DNA of 64,000 nucleotides. It comes from Marchantia polymorpha subsp. ruderalis. Lineage: Eukaryota; Streptophyta; Marchantiopsida; Marchantiales; Marchantiaceae. Position 1 is the first letter of the stretch, and each line of letters opens with the position of its first letter. This document shows, in pieces, positions 1 to 9,166 of this stretch. The stretch spans positions 11,850,001 through 11,914,000 of the forward strand of contig AP031358.1 of NCBI GenBank assembly GCA_037833965.1. The letters are read 5' to 3'. A program made the translations under genes and the position numbers. Under the pieces are notes generated by a model. The model saw nothing but the letters and a program-made list of their open reading frames with translations, made no database searches and was not told where the DNA came from.

Positions 1-37
1 GATATCATCTAGGGTCCCACACTCGTGGACTGGGGAC

Positions 38-665
38 ATGGACGGTATGTACGGGGCCATGAAGGGCCCACGGCAGTACTCTTGTGCAGTGGGCACCATT
101 GAGTTGGATGATTTCATCCAGGAGTTTGACACGTGGTGCGATATGCAGTTCTTGCGTAACCCCACGTTGTTTACACCCTTCTTTGCATGGAAGGGGTTGT
201 TTCAGCATCTAAAAGGGCCTTCCATGGATAACTACCATGAGTTTGGGAGAGAGTATGCTGTGGAGATTGACGCATGGAGGCGTTATTGATCTCCAAACTA
301 TATGTCGATCACCCAGGATGGTGTTGGTACCAGTGGAGGTGCGAGTGGTAGCATCACCGATGGTACTAGTGGAGTAGGTACCACCAGCGGTGCTCTTGGC
401 GTTGCCAGCACGAGTAGGGAGACTACTGGCGTACCTTCGTTCAGTCCCATTCCTGAGTTCTTCAAGAGGTTGAGGAAGAACTATCAGGGGGTGAGGACGG
501 AGAAGTTGAGGAATCTCCAGGAGTTTGAGCGGAAGACTGGTGAGAGTCTTTGGGAGGCATACACTCGTATGCGGCGGTTGATCTCAGTTACTCACGGTGT
601 AATTGAGGCACAGGCGGTCCAATATTGGTAGAGGATACTGGACAGAGAGCTACGGCGGAGGGTTT
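38..665 (+). pseudogene. Element 1 gag (capsid-like) fragment
   Basis: One frame runs from the window start to about 660, with stops at 287 (TGA, where TGG would be expected) and 629 (TAG, where CAG would be expected). The first part has the aromatic-rich helical look of a retrotransposon gag (residues such as FIQEFDTWC and the WKGLFQHLKG segment). It is followed by a Gly/Ser/Thr-rich stretch (302-430) and a second helical block typical of retrotransposon gag. Near 660 the meaning moves to another frame, giving the segment DATLLSDASSTLAYVFALSE. Gag would form the particle that packages element RNA. The family cannot be fixed by eye. Confidence 0.6.
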
Positions 666-1280
666 TGCGATGCTACCCTCTTGAGCGATGCGTCATCGAC
701 ACTGGCCTATGTGTTTGCTCTTTCTGAGAAGATTGAGCTTAGCATAGTGGAAAAGAGAGTGGTGACTTCTTCATTCGCTAGAGACGCAGCCACTACCTCT
801 CGTGTCCCGCAGAGCACGGCACAATCTAGACCCTTTGGTGGTGGTAGTGGTGGGGGTCACGGAGTGCAGACACGACACCAGACGGCCGCTAGAGATACAG
901 AGGCACGTGCACCAGTGCCGTCGTTTGCTGGCCAGTAGCAGGGATCAGCATGTTGGACATGTGGAGGGGATCATCTGCGGAGAGATTGTCCCCAGGAGGC
1001 CGGAGGTCGGAGTTCACAGGCCATACTCCAGTCAGCCCAGGTGGTGTGTGACCAATGTGGTCGAGCAGGTCATACTCGAGATCGGTGTTTTGATCTTCAT
1101 CCAAAGTTGACATCTGGTGGTAGAGGTCGTGGTGGTGATGCTTCTCGAGATCGAGGTGGCCGTGCTGGTAGAGGTGGTCGAGGTGCCGGTGTAGTTGGAC
1201 GTCCTGTAGCGAGTGCTACTTCGGCCACAAAGAGCGCGATGGCTGCCCAGATTGAGCAGTCGGAGTAGAGGCTTGCTGCT
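666..1280 (+). pseudogene. Element 1 nucleocapsid region with two zinc knuckles
   Basis: This frame continues gag after the shift near 660. It contains two nucleic-acid-binding knuckles. The first is CWTCGGDHLRRDC (about 955-993), spaced C-x2-C-x3-H-x4-C, one residue short of the classical spacing. The second is CDQCGRAGHTRDRC (about 1047-1088) with classical C-x2-C-x4-H-x4-C spacing. An Arg/Gly-rich tail (about 1120-1200) follows, as is common next to nucleocapsid knuckles. TAG stops interrupt the frame at 936 and 1266; in both cases the context reads well with CAG (Gln). Confidence 0.75.
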
Positions 1281-2411
1281 ATGGCGAGTTCTGGGGCGAG
1301 CACTTCCACCTCTTACGAGGAAGAAGATTTCCCTTATTTAGCGAGTGCAGCACAGGTGGAGGCATCGGTTGCAGTGACTAGAGGTGCAGCTCGAGCTCCA
1401 GAGCCACGTGGGGCAACAGGGAAGTTGGACCCTCAGAGGGGTGAGGGTGGGCGTCATGCCAGACTTCTCCAGTCGTTTTTGTTGTTAGAGGTGGGCAGTA
1501 CTTCATCCATGAGACCTGTACCACCTAGTGACCTTAGTGGGAGGACTGAGACATCTACGTCACGTGTGGTGGACACGGACACACCATCTAGTGCAGTGAC
1601 GCGGATGGCTAGCTCAGTGATGAGATTTCCACTATTTTTAGGTACGGAGTTGATGGACTCAGGGATCGACTTGGCTCGGGTTTTTTGTGCAGCAGCCCCG
1701 TTGTGTGAACGTGGGAGTATCACTGCTACGAGTGCCGAGATAGGCGAGACTATTTGTGAGAAGCTATCCTCTACGACTCCATCGAGCGATGAGTCGACAT
1801 GGCAGGCGGCAGCAGCACGGATGGAGTCCTTGCCAGCCCGACCAGCCAATGATCGGGAGAGGGTTATCCTCGGTGTGTGTATGATGGACAACTGGAGCGG
1901 TGTATTTTGCTTGGTGAGTGCTACAGGGCAGGTGTACGTTCCAGCCAGAGTGTTGCTGGATTCTTGTGCACAGCCTTTGATGTTGGGCAAGATTGCCTCC
2001 ATTAGTTTGGGAGTTGGAGCCTTGTCCGTTCCAGATTCAAACATCACTCGGTAGCACCAGCAACAGGTCTTACAGGATGACCAGAGAGCGCATATCAGTG
2101 CAGTTGAGGCATGGTCATGCTCAGGATAGCTCGCAGTTTGGAGTTCGAGCGGTGGTTACATCAGTAGAGTCATATGATGTGCTTGTTGTTGGAGCGGTGT
2201 TATATCCGATGGGATTTCGGATGGATTATTGGACGGAGACGGCAGCTTATCGCCCTGGTTGGGAGTCCGGTGATGGACGTATGAGTGAGCTGCCTGTGAC
2301 GTTCATTTCTCGAGATCGACCTCTTGGATCTTCTCATGCAGTTTTAGCCTTTATTGCGGATTTCAGTGGAGTGCTCACATGGCCTGATGACTTGTTGAAG
2401 GGGAACAGGTC
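1281..2411 (+). pseudogene. Element 1 linker and aspartic-protease-like segment
   Basis: Residues at 1281-1880 form a low-complexity Ser/Thr-rich linker. From about 1880 the frame resembles a retroviral-type aspartic protease: a hydrophobic strand followed by VLLDSCAQPLMLG at 1950-1988. Here the usual D-S/T-G-A catalytic triad reads D-S-C-A (1959-1970), so the conserved glycine is replaced. After a frameshift near 2005 the sequence continues in another frame to 2451 with a conserved-looking domain (segments MDYWTETAAYRPGW and LPVTFISRDRP) that I cannot name. The next domain, the methyltransferase, needs another frame change near 2400. Confidence 0.5.
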
Positions 2412-3869
2412 AGCCGAGGATACTCCATCTATGAGGAGGTGGAAGAGATGATGAGTGTCGCAGCGGAAGTGTCATCATCTTTGGATGTTCCACTTTGGGG
2501 TTCTTGCCACGCATTACAGCACGAGGCTGATAGGTTGGTGAAGAAGGCTTGGAGTGAGATCTTTTTACCAGCAGAGGCAGAGCGAGTCTCAAGTGGTCGG
2601 CTAGTATGTGGTCTTAGCACCTTATCACAATTAGTTACTACACCTATCGTATGGGAGTATTCCCTAGAGGGTGTTTGTTTGCTGGATCTTTTTGGAGGAA
2701 TCAGCACGGGTTTGGCTGCAGTGTTGCAGTCAGGTATTCTTGTACGTAGATACTTGTACGTGGAGAAGGACGAGACTCCACGTCGGGTTTATTCACGACA
2801 TGTTACACGGTTGATGCAGCGTTTTCCTTTGTTGTTGCCGCGATCAGCTGTTCGAGGATACCAGAAGGCGTTGCCTTCAGACATTTCATTGTTGGGGGCG
2901 CCAGACCTCGATCGAGTTGGACATATCGAATTGGTGATTGCGGGATGGCCATGTCAGGGGCACACACGCGATGGGCATGAAGCAGGGTTACATGACCCGA
3001 GATCTCGGATGTTTTGGGAGATGCTACGAGTGTTACGTCATCTCCAGGAGCAGCATACACGTTCTCCCGCATACATTCTGGAGAACGTACCATTGTTGGG
3101 TGACACTTAGACCCAGTTGATGGCGAGTGTCCATGAGGTCAGGGCATGGATTGGATCAGTAGTGTTGCTGGATGCAGCGAGGGTTGGTTCACGTGCTCAT
3201 CGTGCACGTTTATGGTGGACCAACCTTGTGCCACGAGAGATATTGCGTCATGCGTATGATTCTGTGCATCGCGATCCTACACTCACCGTTGACAAGATCT
3301 TGGATGTCTCTCGATACTATCAGGTGATGAGAGTTGCTGACAGGTCACCTATGGCATTGGTGAACCGCGTAGGTCAGCCTCGGATGGCTTTACCTACGTT
3401 AGTCAGTTATCCGGCATCACATGCATATCGTGATGGTGGACCTGGACTACTGTGGAACAGTACCCTAAATCAGTTGGTGGAGCCCAACGCCGATGAGAGA
3501 GAGCGTGCGATGGGATTTATGACTAGTGAGACCGCGGCTTCTTTAGTTTTAGAGGCGTCGCGTCGTCAGGTTTTGGATCATGCTATGAACCTGAACTGCT
3601 TGACATGGATCATGAGCTTGGGTTTGGCCGAGCAACGCCGTTTGCGCGTTGATTTGGTGGTTGTTACACCACTTGTTAGCTCATTGCCTACTGGGACGGT
3701 AGTGGCAATGGCTGGGGGCGACAGGCGAGATATTCGTCATCCTTGGAGTTCATGGGACGTGACGAGAGGACTTGCTAGAGTGGCCGCTCACGCAGTTGGA
3801 GATGTTGGTCACGTGGAGGTTGCTACGAAGGAGGGTACGGAGAGCCCTTCTTTGGAGGAGGTGTCATAG
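2412..3869 (+). pseudogene. Element 1 cytosine-5 DNA methyltransferase domain
   Basis: The frame carries the landmark motifs of C5 cytosine methyltransferases in canonical order. Motif I, LDLFGGISTGL (SAM binding), is at 2682-2714. Motif IV, WPCQG, is at about 2946-2960 with the catalytic Cys at 2952-2954. Motif VI, ENV, is at about 3081-3089. A motif VIII-like RARLWW block is at 3201-3218. Late motifs include ERERAMGF (3495-3518) and a motif X-like HAMNLNCLTW block near 3580. The order I-IV-VI-VIII-X is that of DNMT1/DNMT3 types, not the rearranged plant DRM order. The domain lies between protease and reverse transcriptase in the same orientation, so it is part of the element. One TAG at 3108-3110 splits it; otherwise the frame is open for about 485 codons. 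In an intact copy it would methylate DNA, possibly the element's own cDNA (inference). Confidence 0.85.
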
Positions 3870-4087
3870 CAACCAGTGACAATATCGCCTCCCTCGTGTG
3901 GGTCTATGGAGGAGGAGTGGGAGCCATCAATTGGTTCTTAGATCACTGGAGGAGAGAGGCGACCGTTGACACAATTCCTACGTGACTATAGGAGTTGTTT
4001 TGCCTTCAGTATGAAGGAGTTGGGTATTTTGATTGGACCCGGCATACAGATAGAGTTGGCTAGTGATACGCCAATTGATATAGTGAT
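3870..4087 (+). other. Element 1 spacer between methyltransferase and reverse transcriptase
   Basis: The methyltransferase frame continues past the TAG at 3867 with a second TAG at 3939, then about 45 readable codons ending in a TGA beyond 4090. Reverse transcriptase begins in a different frame at about 4080. At least one indel therefore lies near 4075-4090. No separate domain is visible here. Confidence 0.5.
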
Positions 4088-4723
4088 ATGGAAAGGGACT
4101 TGATTCGGAGTCGGACGTTGATGTTATTGGAGGCTGGGTTAGTGGAGTTGTCGCATGGTGAGTATGCTTCAGCCACTGTTATGCCAGCGAAGAAGGATGT
4201 ACATGGCAACTACACGGATAGGCAGATGTGTGGAGATTACCGTCTTATCAATTGGCAGACGAAGGCCGATAAGTATGCCATGCCTACACCTGAGGAGACC
4301 TTCGATGTGGTGGGACATGCGAGGATTTTTAGTACTTTGGATCTTCGGGCGGGATACCATCAGTTGCCGATTCGAGAGGAGTACAAGGCCAAGACAGCGT
4401 TTTGGGGTGTCAACTCCCACGGCAAGGATTGTTTGTATCAGTGGCGATTCTTACCCTTTGGGTTGAAGAATGCACCTGCCGAGTTCCAAAGAGTGATGGA
4501 CAGGATTCTAGCGGGGCTAGATTTAGTCAGATGTTACATTGATGATATCTTGGTGTTTAGCGACACGGTGGAGCAACACCCGATACATTTGCAGATTGTG
4601 CTTGAGCGGTTGAGGGCTCATGGTCTGCGGTTACATCCTGGGAAGTGTAGGTTCTTCCAGGAGAAGGTGGAGTACTTGGATCATGTGATCTACCCAAGTG
4701 ATTTGGGAGTTGAGCAGGCATAG
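4088..4723 (+). pseudogene. Element 1 Ty3/gypsy reverse transcriptase
   Basis: This is a clear Ty3/gypsy reverse transcriptase. It has the DYRLIN segment near 4229, STLDLRAGYHQL at 4331-4366, the FLPFGLKNAPAEFQR palm block at 4448-4492, and the catalytic box YIDDILVFS at 4535-4561 with both Asp residues. It would copy element RNA to DNA. The thumb/connection region continues past a TAG at 4721. The 'GLKNAPAEFQRVM' wording differs from that of elements A and B, so element 1 is a separate lineage. Confidence 0.85.
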
Positions 4724-5230
4724 GTGGAGGCTATTGAGCGCATTCCTCGTCCGGCGGATGTGAGTAGGGTTCGTGCATTCATGGGTTTGGCGAACTATTA
4801 CCGGAGTTATGTGAAGGGATTCAGTGCTATAGCGAAGCCTTTGAACTAGTTGCTGAAGTCGGATCAGGAATAGCAATGGGGAGATGAGCAGGAGAGAGCT
4901 TTTGTTGAGCTCAAGGCCAGGTTGGTGGCCGCTCCCATCTTGAGGAGACCTATCAGAGGTCATCCATACCAGTTGCACACTGATTGGAGTATGTTGGGAC
5001 TTGGAGCGGTGTTGACGCAGTGTGATGATGAGGGCAAGGAGTTGGTAGTTGCGTACGCTAGTCGTTCGAACAATACAACAGAGTCGCGGTATAGTTCGTA
5101 CGAGGGAGAGTGTTTGGCAGCGGTGTGGGCTGTGGCACACTTCAAGGTTTTACTTGTTTGGTACGCAGTTTACCCTTGTTACCGATCAAGTGGTTGATGG
5201 AGTCTAACAAGCTCACATGGAAGCTTGCAC
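4724..5230 (+). pseudogene. Element 1 RT connection and RNase H, cut by element A
   Basis: In the same frame as the reverse transcriptase, the connection region (FMGLANYYRSYVKGF at about 4778-4822) leads into RNase H: HTDWSMLGLGAVLTQ (about 4976-5020), YASRSNNTTESRYSSYEGECLA, and a frame-shifted TDxxxxxWLMES near 5180-5210. TAG stops occur at 4721, 4847 and 4871. The coding sense stops at 5230, exactly where the LTR end of element A begins. Nothing resembling the rest of this RNase H or an integrase for element 1 appears on the far side of element A. Confidence 0.75.
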
Positions 5231-5973
5231 TGCAACCTCCGTGCTGACTCTCACTCAGGTTTACCTCAGATGGCTTTTCGGTAGCTCATCATGATTCTAG
5301 AAGACTAGGATTCCGCATCATACTCAGAAGCTAAACACCCTCTCACACAATCTCTCAAGGTATCACTCCAACTCATACACTCATCGACACTCCAAGGTAC
5401 TGAAAATTCGTCACTCTTTCATATATGAAACAAGTCTATACATATGAACTCTCCAAACTTGCTTGAGAGGCTCTTCCCTACCTCTCTGTATATATTACTT
5501 GAGAATTTACCATAGTAACAAATGGTAATTTCTATCTAACTTACTTTTAAGAAGATAAACCATAGTAAGGTTGACTAGTTATCAATATGTGGCAACATGC
5601 CATTGGCCCCCTAAACCTTCTAGATGTTTACTAATCCCTAGATTGAGGTGGCGACATGCCATTTCCAACTTCTAGATTTTCCACTTTCCACTAAGTCAAC
5701 ATTAGACTTAGTCTAACCAATGGAATACTCTTTACTTTAGTCAAACCAATCAAAACTAAACATGAAGTTCAAAAGTCTTTTCTCTTGGAATCTAGACTTT
5801 TGTACAAGACAAAATAGAAGTGCTCACTCAAATCTTCTAGAACTTCTCTAGTTATTCCGCCAAGTATAGACATTATAGCTAAACTAGCTAGATTTAGTCA
5901 TAACTATCCTAACCATGATTAACTCCTTGGCTAATTCTAGTTTTATTTCACACATGCAATATCTGGTCTTACA
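5231..5973 (-). repeat. Element A 3' LTR
   Basis: On the plus strand it starts TGCAACCTCC and ends TGGTCTTACA, which is TG...CA in element orientation. It matches 25343-26085 almost base for base and has the same 743-bp length. A polypurine-type tract lies just inside, at 5974-5990 (read on the minus strand as a G-run before TAAA). Confidence 0.95.
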
Positions 5974-6026
5974 TTTACCCCCGGACCAAGATTTCACGAT
6001 GCCCTCGGAGTGAAAGAATCTGATCT

Positions 6027-6968
6027 TCAATGGAATAATTTCAACTTGTCGTGGTTGACTCGATCGAAGTGACGTCCTCTTAACTCCTTGATATCATAAG
6101 TAAAGTTTCCCCACAACTTCTCAACTATGAAAGGTCCAAAATACTTAGGAAGAAACTTTTTCCTAGCTCTCTTGTATCTAATTGCATCAAGGAGCATCAC
6201 CCAATCACCTTCCTTGAACGGTTTCAAGTTCTGGTTTCCACTTCGTTTGTCGTGATACTTCTTCTGCAATTGTTGAGCCCGCTCCACTCGTACCATGGCT
6301 AGTGCTCGAGCTTCATCCAACTCCATCAATTGTTGTTGGCGAGACTTTATGGCTTCTGCTCCATTTGATTTCTTCAACCTTTGCTGGATTGTCATGAAAG
6401 TAGTCAAGTCAAATTGTATTGGGAGCTTTGACTCAACTCCATACACCATCCGAAAAGGTGAATATCCGGTAGATGTTTTCCAAGTCGTTCGATACTCCCA
6501 CAAGATAGCATGCAACCTCTTGTCCCAGTTTTGCTTGCTCCCGTCCATGTCTGCATCCTTGGCCAACATCATACAAAGAGTGTAGTTGGTCCGCTCCGCC
6601 AACCCATTAGCATTGGGTTTGTAGGAAGTGGTCACTCGAGACTTGATGGAAAAATGATCTAACATTGTTTGGATCATACTTCCCACAAACTCTCCTCCTC
6701 TATCCGACACTAACTCCAAAGGACAACCAAATCTGGTAATGATTCTCTCATACAAAAACCTACCAACCTCCTTCTCATTAGTAGATTTTAGTGGTCTTGC
6801 CTCTACCCACTTGGTAAGATAATCTGTAGCTATCACAATGAACTTATTTCCACGAGGAGTAAAATTCAAAGTAACTACCAAATCTATCCCCCATTTTTCA
6901 AAAGGACCTAACATTGGAACTGAAATCAAAGGAGGGATTTTCATGGACTTTTTAGCAAAAGCTTGACA
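6027..6968 (-). pseudogene. Element A integrase catalytic and C-terminal part
   Basis: This minus-strand frame holds the integrase core. The first catalytic Asp is in KWGIDLV (near 6890), the second in VSDRGGEFVG (near 6700), and the Glu in NANGLAERTNY (near 6600). A C-terminal region ending KLKLFH follows. No chromodomain is visible after it. The frame begins abruptly at 6968 because element B is inserted there; the N-terminal zinc-binding part lies at 20199-20370. Near the end, TGA at 6027-6029 stands where B has CGA, a CpG-type C-to-T change. Confidence 0.85.
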
Positions 6969-7828
6969 TGTAAGACCGGGTGTTGCACATATGTACTAAG
7001 TCTTAGAAGTGGTCAAGGGAATAAGGATGATTAGCCAAGGCATAGCTAAGACTAGCTAGTTATGACTAAACTAGTTAGTTATAACTAAGTTTATCTAGTC
7101 ATGACTAAGTTTAGCTACAATGTCTATAGTTGGCGGAATAATTAGCGGAGTTCTAGAAGAATGGAGTGAGCACTTCTATTTTGTCTTTTACAAGGAGTGA
7201 GCACTTCTATTTTGTCTTATACAAAAGTTCTAGATTCCAAGGGATTAGATATTTGACTAGAAGCTTGGATTTGATTGGTTTGACTAAATGTATGAAAGAT
7301 GATTGGCTAGACTAAGTCTAATGTTGACTTAGTGGCTAGGAAGCTTGTAGAAGTTTAAAAGCTTCAAATGGCATGTCGCCACCTCAACCTTGGATTCCGA
7401 AAGCTTCTAGAAGGTTTAGGTAGGCCAATGACATGTTGCCACGTAGAGAAGGTTAGTCAAACTTACCTAGGTAAAAGTAAGTTAGGAGAAATTACCACAT
7501 GTTACTATGGTAACTTCTCAAGTAGTATAAATAGAGAGGTAGAGTAGCACCTCTCAAGCAAGTTTGGAGAGTCATGTGTGAGTACTTGTTTCAGGAATGA
7601 AGGAGTGAAGTTTTTGAGTATCTTGGAGTATCGACGTGTGTTTGCGTTTGTGTGAAGAGAGTGATGTGAGGAGAGTTTGTGTGTGAGTTGGAGTGATACA
7701 TGGAGAGTTTGTGAGAGAAGGTGTTTGGGACATTAGTGTGAGGATGAATCCTAGTCTTCTAGAACCATGATGCGCTACCGCAAAGCCATCAGAGGTAAAC
7801 CTGAGTGAGAGTCAGCCCGGAGGTTGCA
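6969..7828 (+). repeat. Element B 5' LTR
   Basis: It starts TGTAAGACCGGG and ends GGAGGTTGCA. Short repeats of a CTAGTTATGACTAA-like motif lie at about 7050-7115 in U3. A TATA box lies at 7526-7534. The sequence is essentially identical to the split 3' LTR. Confidence 0.95.
7526..7534 (+). promoter_or_regulatory. TATA box of element B 5' LTR
   Basis: TATAAATAG lies about 300 bp before the LTR end, as expected for the U3 promoter that starts genomic RNA at R. The same motif is at 19896-19904 in the 3' LTR. Element A has a TATATA variant at the equivalent place. Confidence 0.65.
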
Positions 7829-7850
7829 TTTTTGGTTCCGTTGCCGGGAC
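7829..7850 (+). other. Element B primer-binding site
   Basis: Directly after the LTR, the sequence TTTTTGGTTCCGTTGCCGGG resembles the TGGCGCCGTTGCCGGGGA-type primer site of plant Tat/Athila elements. The minus strand of element A has a similar site at 25318-25342, with TTTCC in place of TTGCC. The tRNA identity is not determined. Confidence 0.55.
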
Positions 7851-8506
7851 CTCAATCTAGAAGGCGGAATGTTTAGTATTCGATTTCTAGCTAGAGAGAA
7901 AGTATCCATGAGGGATCACTTGGTGTTAACATTGGGGAATGAAAGAGCGTAGAGTGTGCTTGAGAGCGAAAATCCCTTTGTTTATCCAATAGTCTCATAT
8001 GATAGCCTAGAAGTGATTTTGTACGTTTTGTACACGTAAATAGGTCTTTTTGAGAGAAAAGTGATCTTAGACACCGAAAAAATATTTTTGAAGGTATTTT
8101 TCAAAGTTTTTATTGATTTTAGAGTGGAAGATAGAGAACATTTACGTTTTTGTTTCAGGTCCAGATCATGTGTTAACAGAAAGATATGAGAGTTAGAAGT
8201 TGAGTGGGTTTTCACGGGTATCAAAAGTCTGCTCTCTGGAAAGTTTGTACAGAGTTGATTACTTTTTCTGTATTTCAAGTTAGGATTTGAAACTTCGTAC
8301 GAGTGTGTATTGGAAGATAAGCTACGTTTGAGTCAAAATTTCACTGAGAGATCACGTCTAGAGACGAAGTTATGTTGATTTGAAGTTGAGGGGGTACAAA
8401 AGCAAGATAACAAAGCAAAAGTTTTTGATGTCTTTATTCACAGTTTTTGTCAAGTAGATAGCGTTTCTGGGAGAGGTCTTTTGAGTGGTTTCTACCTTAT
8501 GGGAAA
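7851..8506 (+). other. Element B untranslated leader
   Basis: About 650 bp of AT-rich leader lie between the primer site and the first ORF. A recognisable copy lies on the minus strand of element A (about 24667-25317). No domain is visible in either strand; minus-strand ORFs here are chance. Confidence 0.6.
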
Positions 8507-8950
8507 ATGAGTGAACAAGAAGGTTGGAAGGTTAGGTTATCCAAAGTACCTCAAGGCTTGGATGTTATAGTGTCTTTAGACTCCAATACAAGAGAATTCA
8601 AGGTGGAGTTTGAAGAAAGAGTAGTGAGTCAATCTCCAAGAGTCAAACGTGAAACTTGTTTTTATTGTGGAGAGGAGGGCCATAAGGTTGTCAATTGTTC
8701 CCTGCGGAACAAAGATAGAAGATTGAGGAGCAAGAGGAACTTGGGAGATTTGAAACTTCACTTGGGACCATCATCGCCACATGAATCCCAAAGCGCGACC
8801 TTCTGTGACAATTGCGGAGTGATTGGGCTACCAGCGGGACACGAATGCAGCGGAGTGAAGACACTTCTGGAATCACTTGTGGAAGGGTTTGACGGCAAGC
8901 TAAGTGCTGAAACAGAGAAAGTGACCTCAGCGGGCTCAAGCTCCAACTGA
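8507..8950 (+). CDS. Element B leader ORF: small zinc-knuckle protein upstream of gag
   Basis: This is an intact 147-codon ORF starting at ATG 8507. After a basic/acidic N-terminal ~50 residues it has a classical zinc knuckle, CFYCGEEGHKVVNC (residues 52-65), spaced C-x2-C-x4-H-x4-C. A second Cys/His cluster, CDNCGVIGLPAGHEC, follows (residues ~101-115). The gag-pol frame starts 216 bp downstream and has its own knuckle, so this is an extra protein and not the gag nucleocapsid. It could be an RNA-binding accessory protein or a displaced gag exon joined by splicing. A diverged copy exists in element A with a TAG in the first knuckle. Function is unknown. Confidence 0.6.
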   Translation: MSEQEGWKVRLSKVPQGLDVIVSLDSNTREFKVEFEERVVSQSPRVKRETCFYCGEEGHKVVNCSLRNKDRRLRSKRNLGDLKLHLGPSSPHESQSATFCDNCGVIGLPAGHECSGVKTLLESLVEGFDGKLSAETEKVTSAGSSSN

Positions 8951-9166
8951 AGATGGAGATCATCATTCGAATGATGGAGAAGATGATGATGAGGGTAAGA
9001 CTCATCGTATGCCTAGGAGAGGAGAGAGCTTTGGCTATCTTGGAACAACCAATTCCTTTTGTGTTTCCTTTGATGAATTACTCAAGGATGGAGTTAGTGT
9101 TGTTTATTTGTATTAAGAAGCCCCATATAAATTTCCAATAGAATAGAAAAAAAAATTAAAAATTAG
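8951..9166 (+). other. Element B spacer between leader ORF and gag
   Basis: This 216-bp spacer is Asp/Glu- and Met-coding-like but has stops in all plus frames. It is conserved in element A (24003-24220, minus strand). An A-rich run at 9147-9160 lies just before gag. Confidence 0.5.

Larger units (their letters stand above)
1..5230 (+). mobile_element. Element 1: Ty3/gypsy retrotransposon carrying a DNA cytosine methyltransferase domain, truncated and decayed
   Basis: Reading left to right on the plus strand, the order is gag-like protein, two CCHC zinc knuckles, protease-like segment, cytosine-5 DNA methyltransferase, reverse transcriptase and RNase H. The 5' LTR and the start of gag lie outside the window. 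The RNase H reading ends at 5230, where element A begins, so integrase and the 3' LTR are missing. In-frame stops lie at 287 (TGA) and at 629, 936, 1266, 3108, 3867, 3939, 4721, 4847 and 4871 (all TAG). Frameshifts are needed near 660, 2005, 2400 and 4080. The copy is therefore dead. Independent fusion of methyltransferases to retrotransposons is known from charophytes and dinoflagellates; assignment to the charophyte type is my inference. Confidence 0.85.

Noticed and set aside
1454..2047. 197-codon minus-strand ORF
   Set aside because: It is antisense to the element 1 linker and protease and has no domain wording.
2400..2451. Programmed ribosomal frameshift before the methyltransferase
   Set aside because: No slippery heptamer plus structure stood out, and other frameshifts in the same copy are clearly random.
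2412..3869. DRM-type (rearranged) plant methyltransferase
   Set aside because: Motif order is I, IV, VI, VIII, X, the canonical order. DRM enzymes have motifs VI-X before motif I.
629..4873. TAG as a recoded sense codon or programmed readthrough in element 1
   Set aside because: The element also has a TGA and several frameshifts, and the host genes use normal stops. Decay is simpler.
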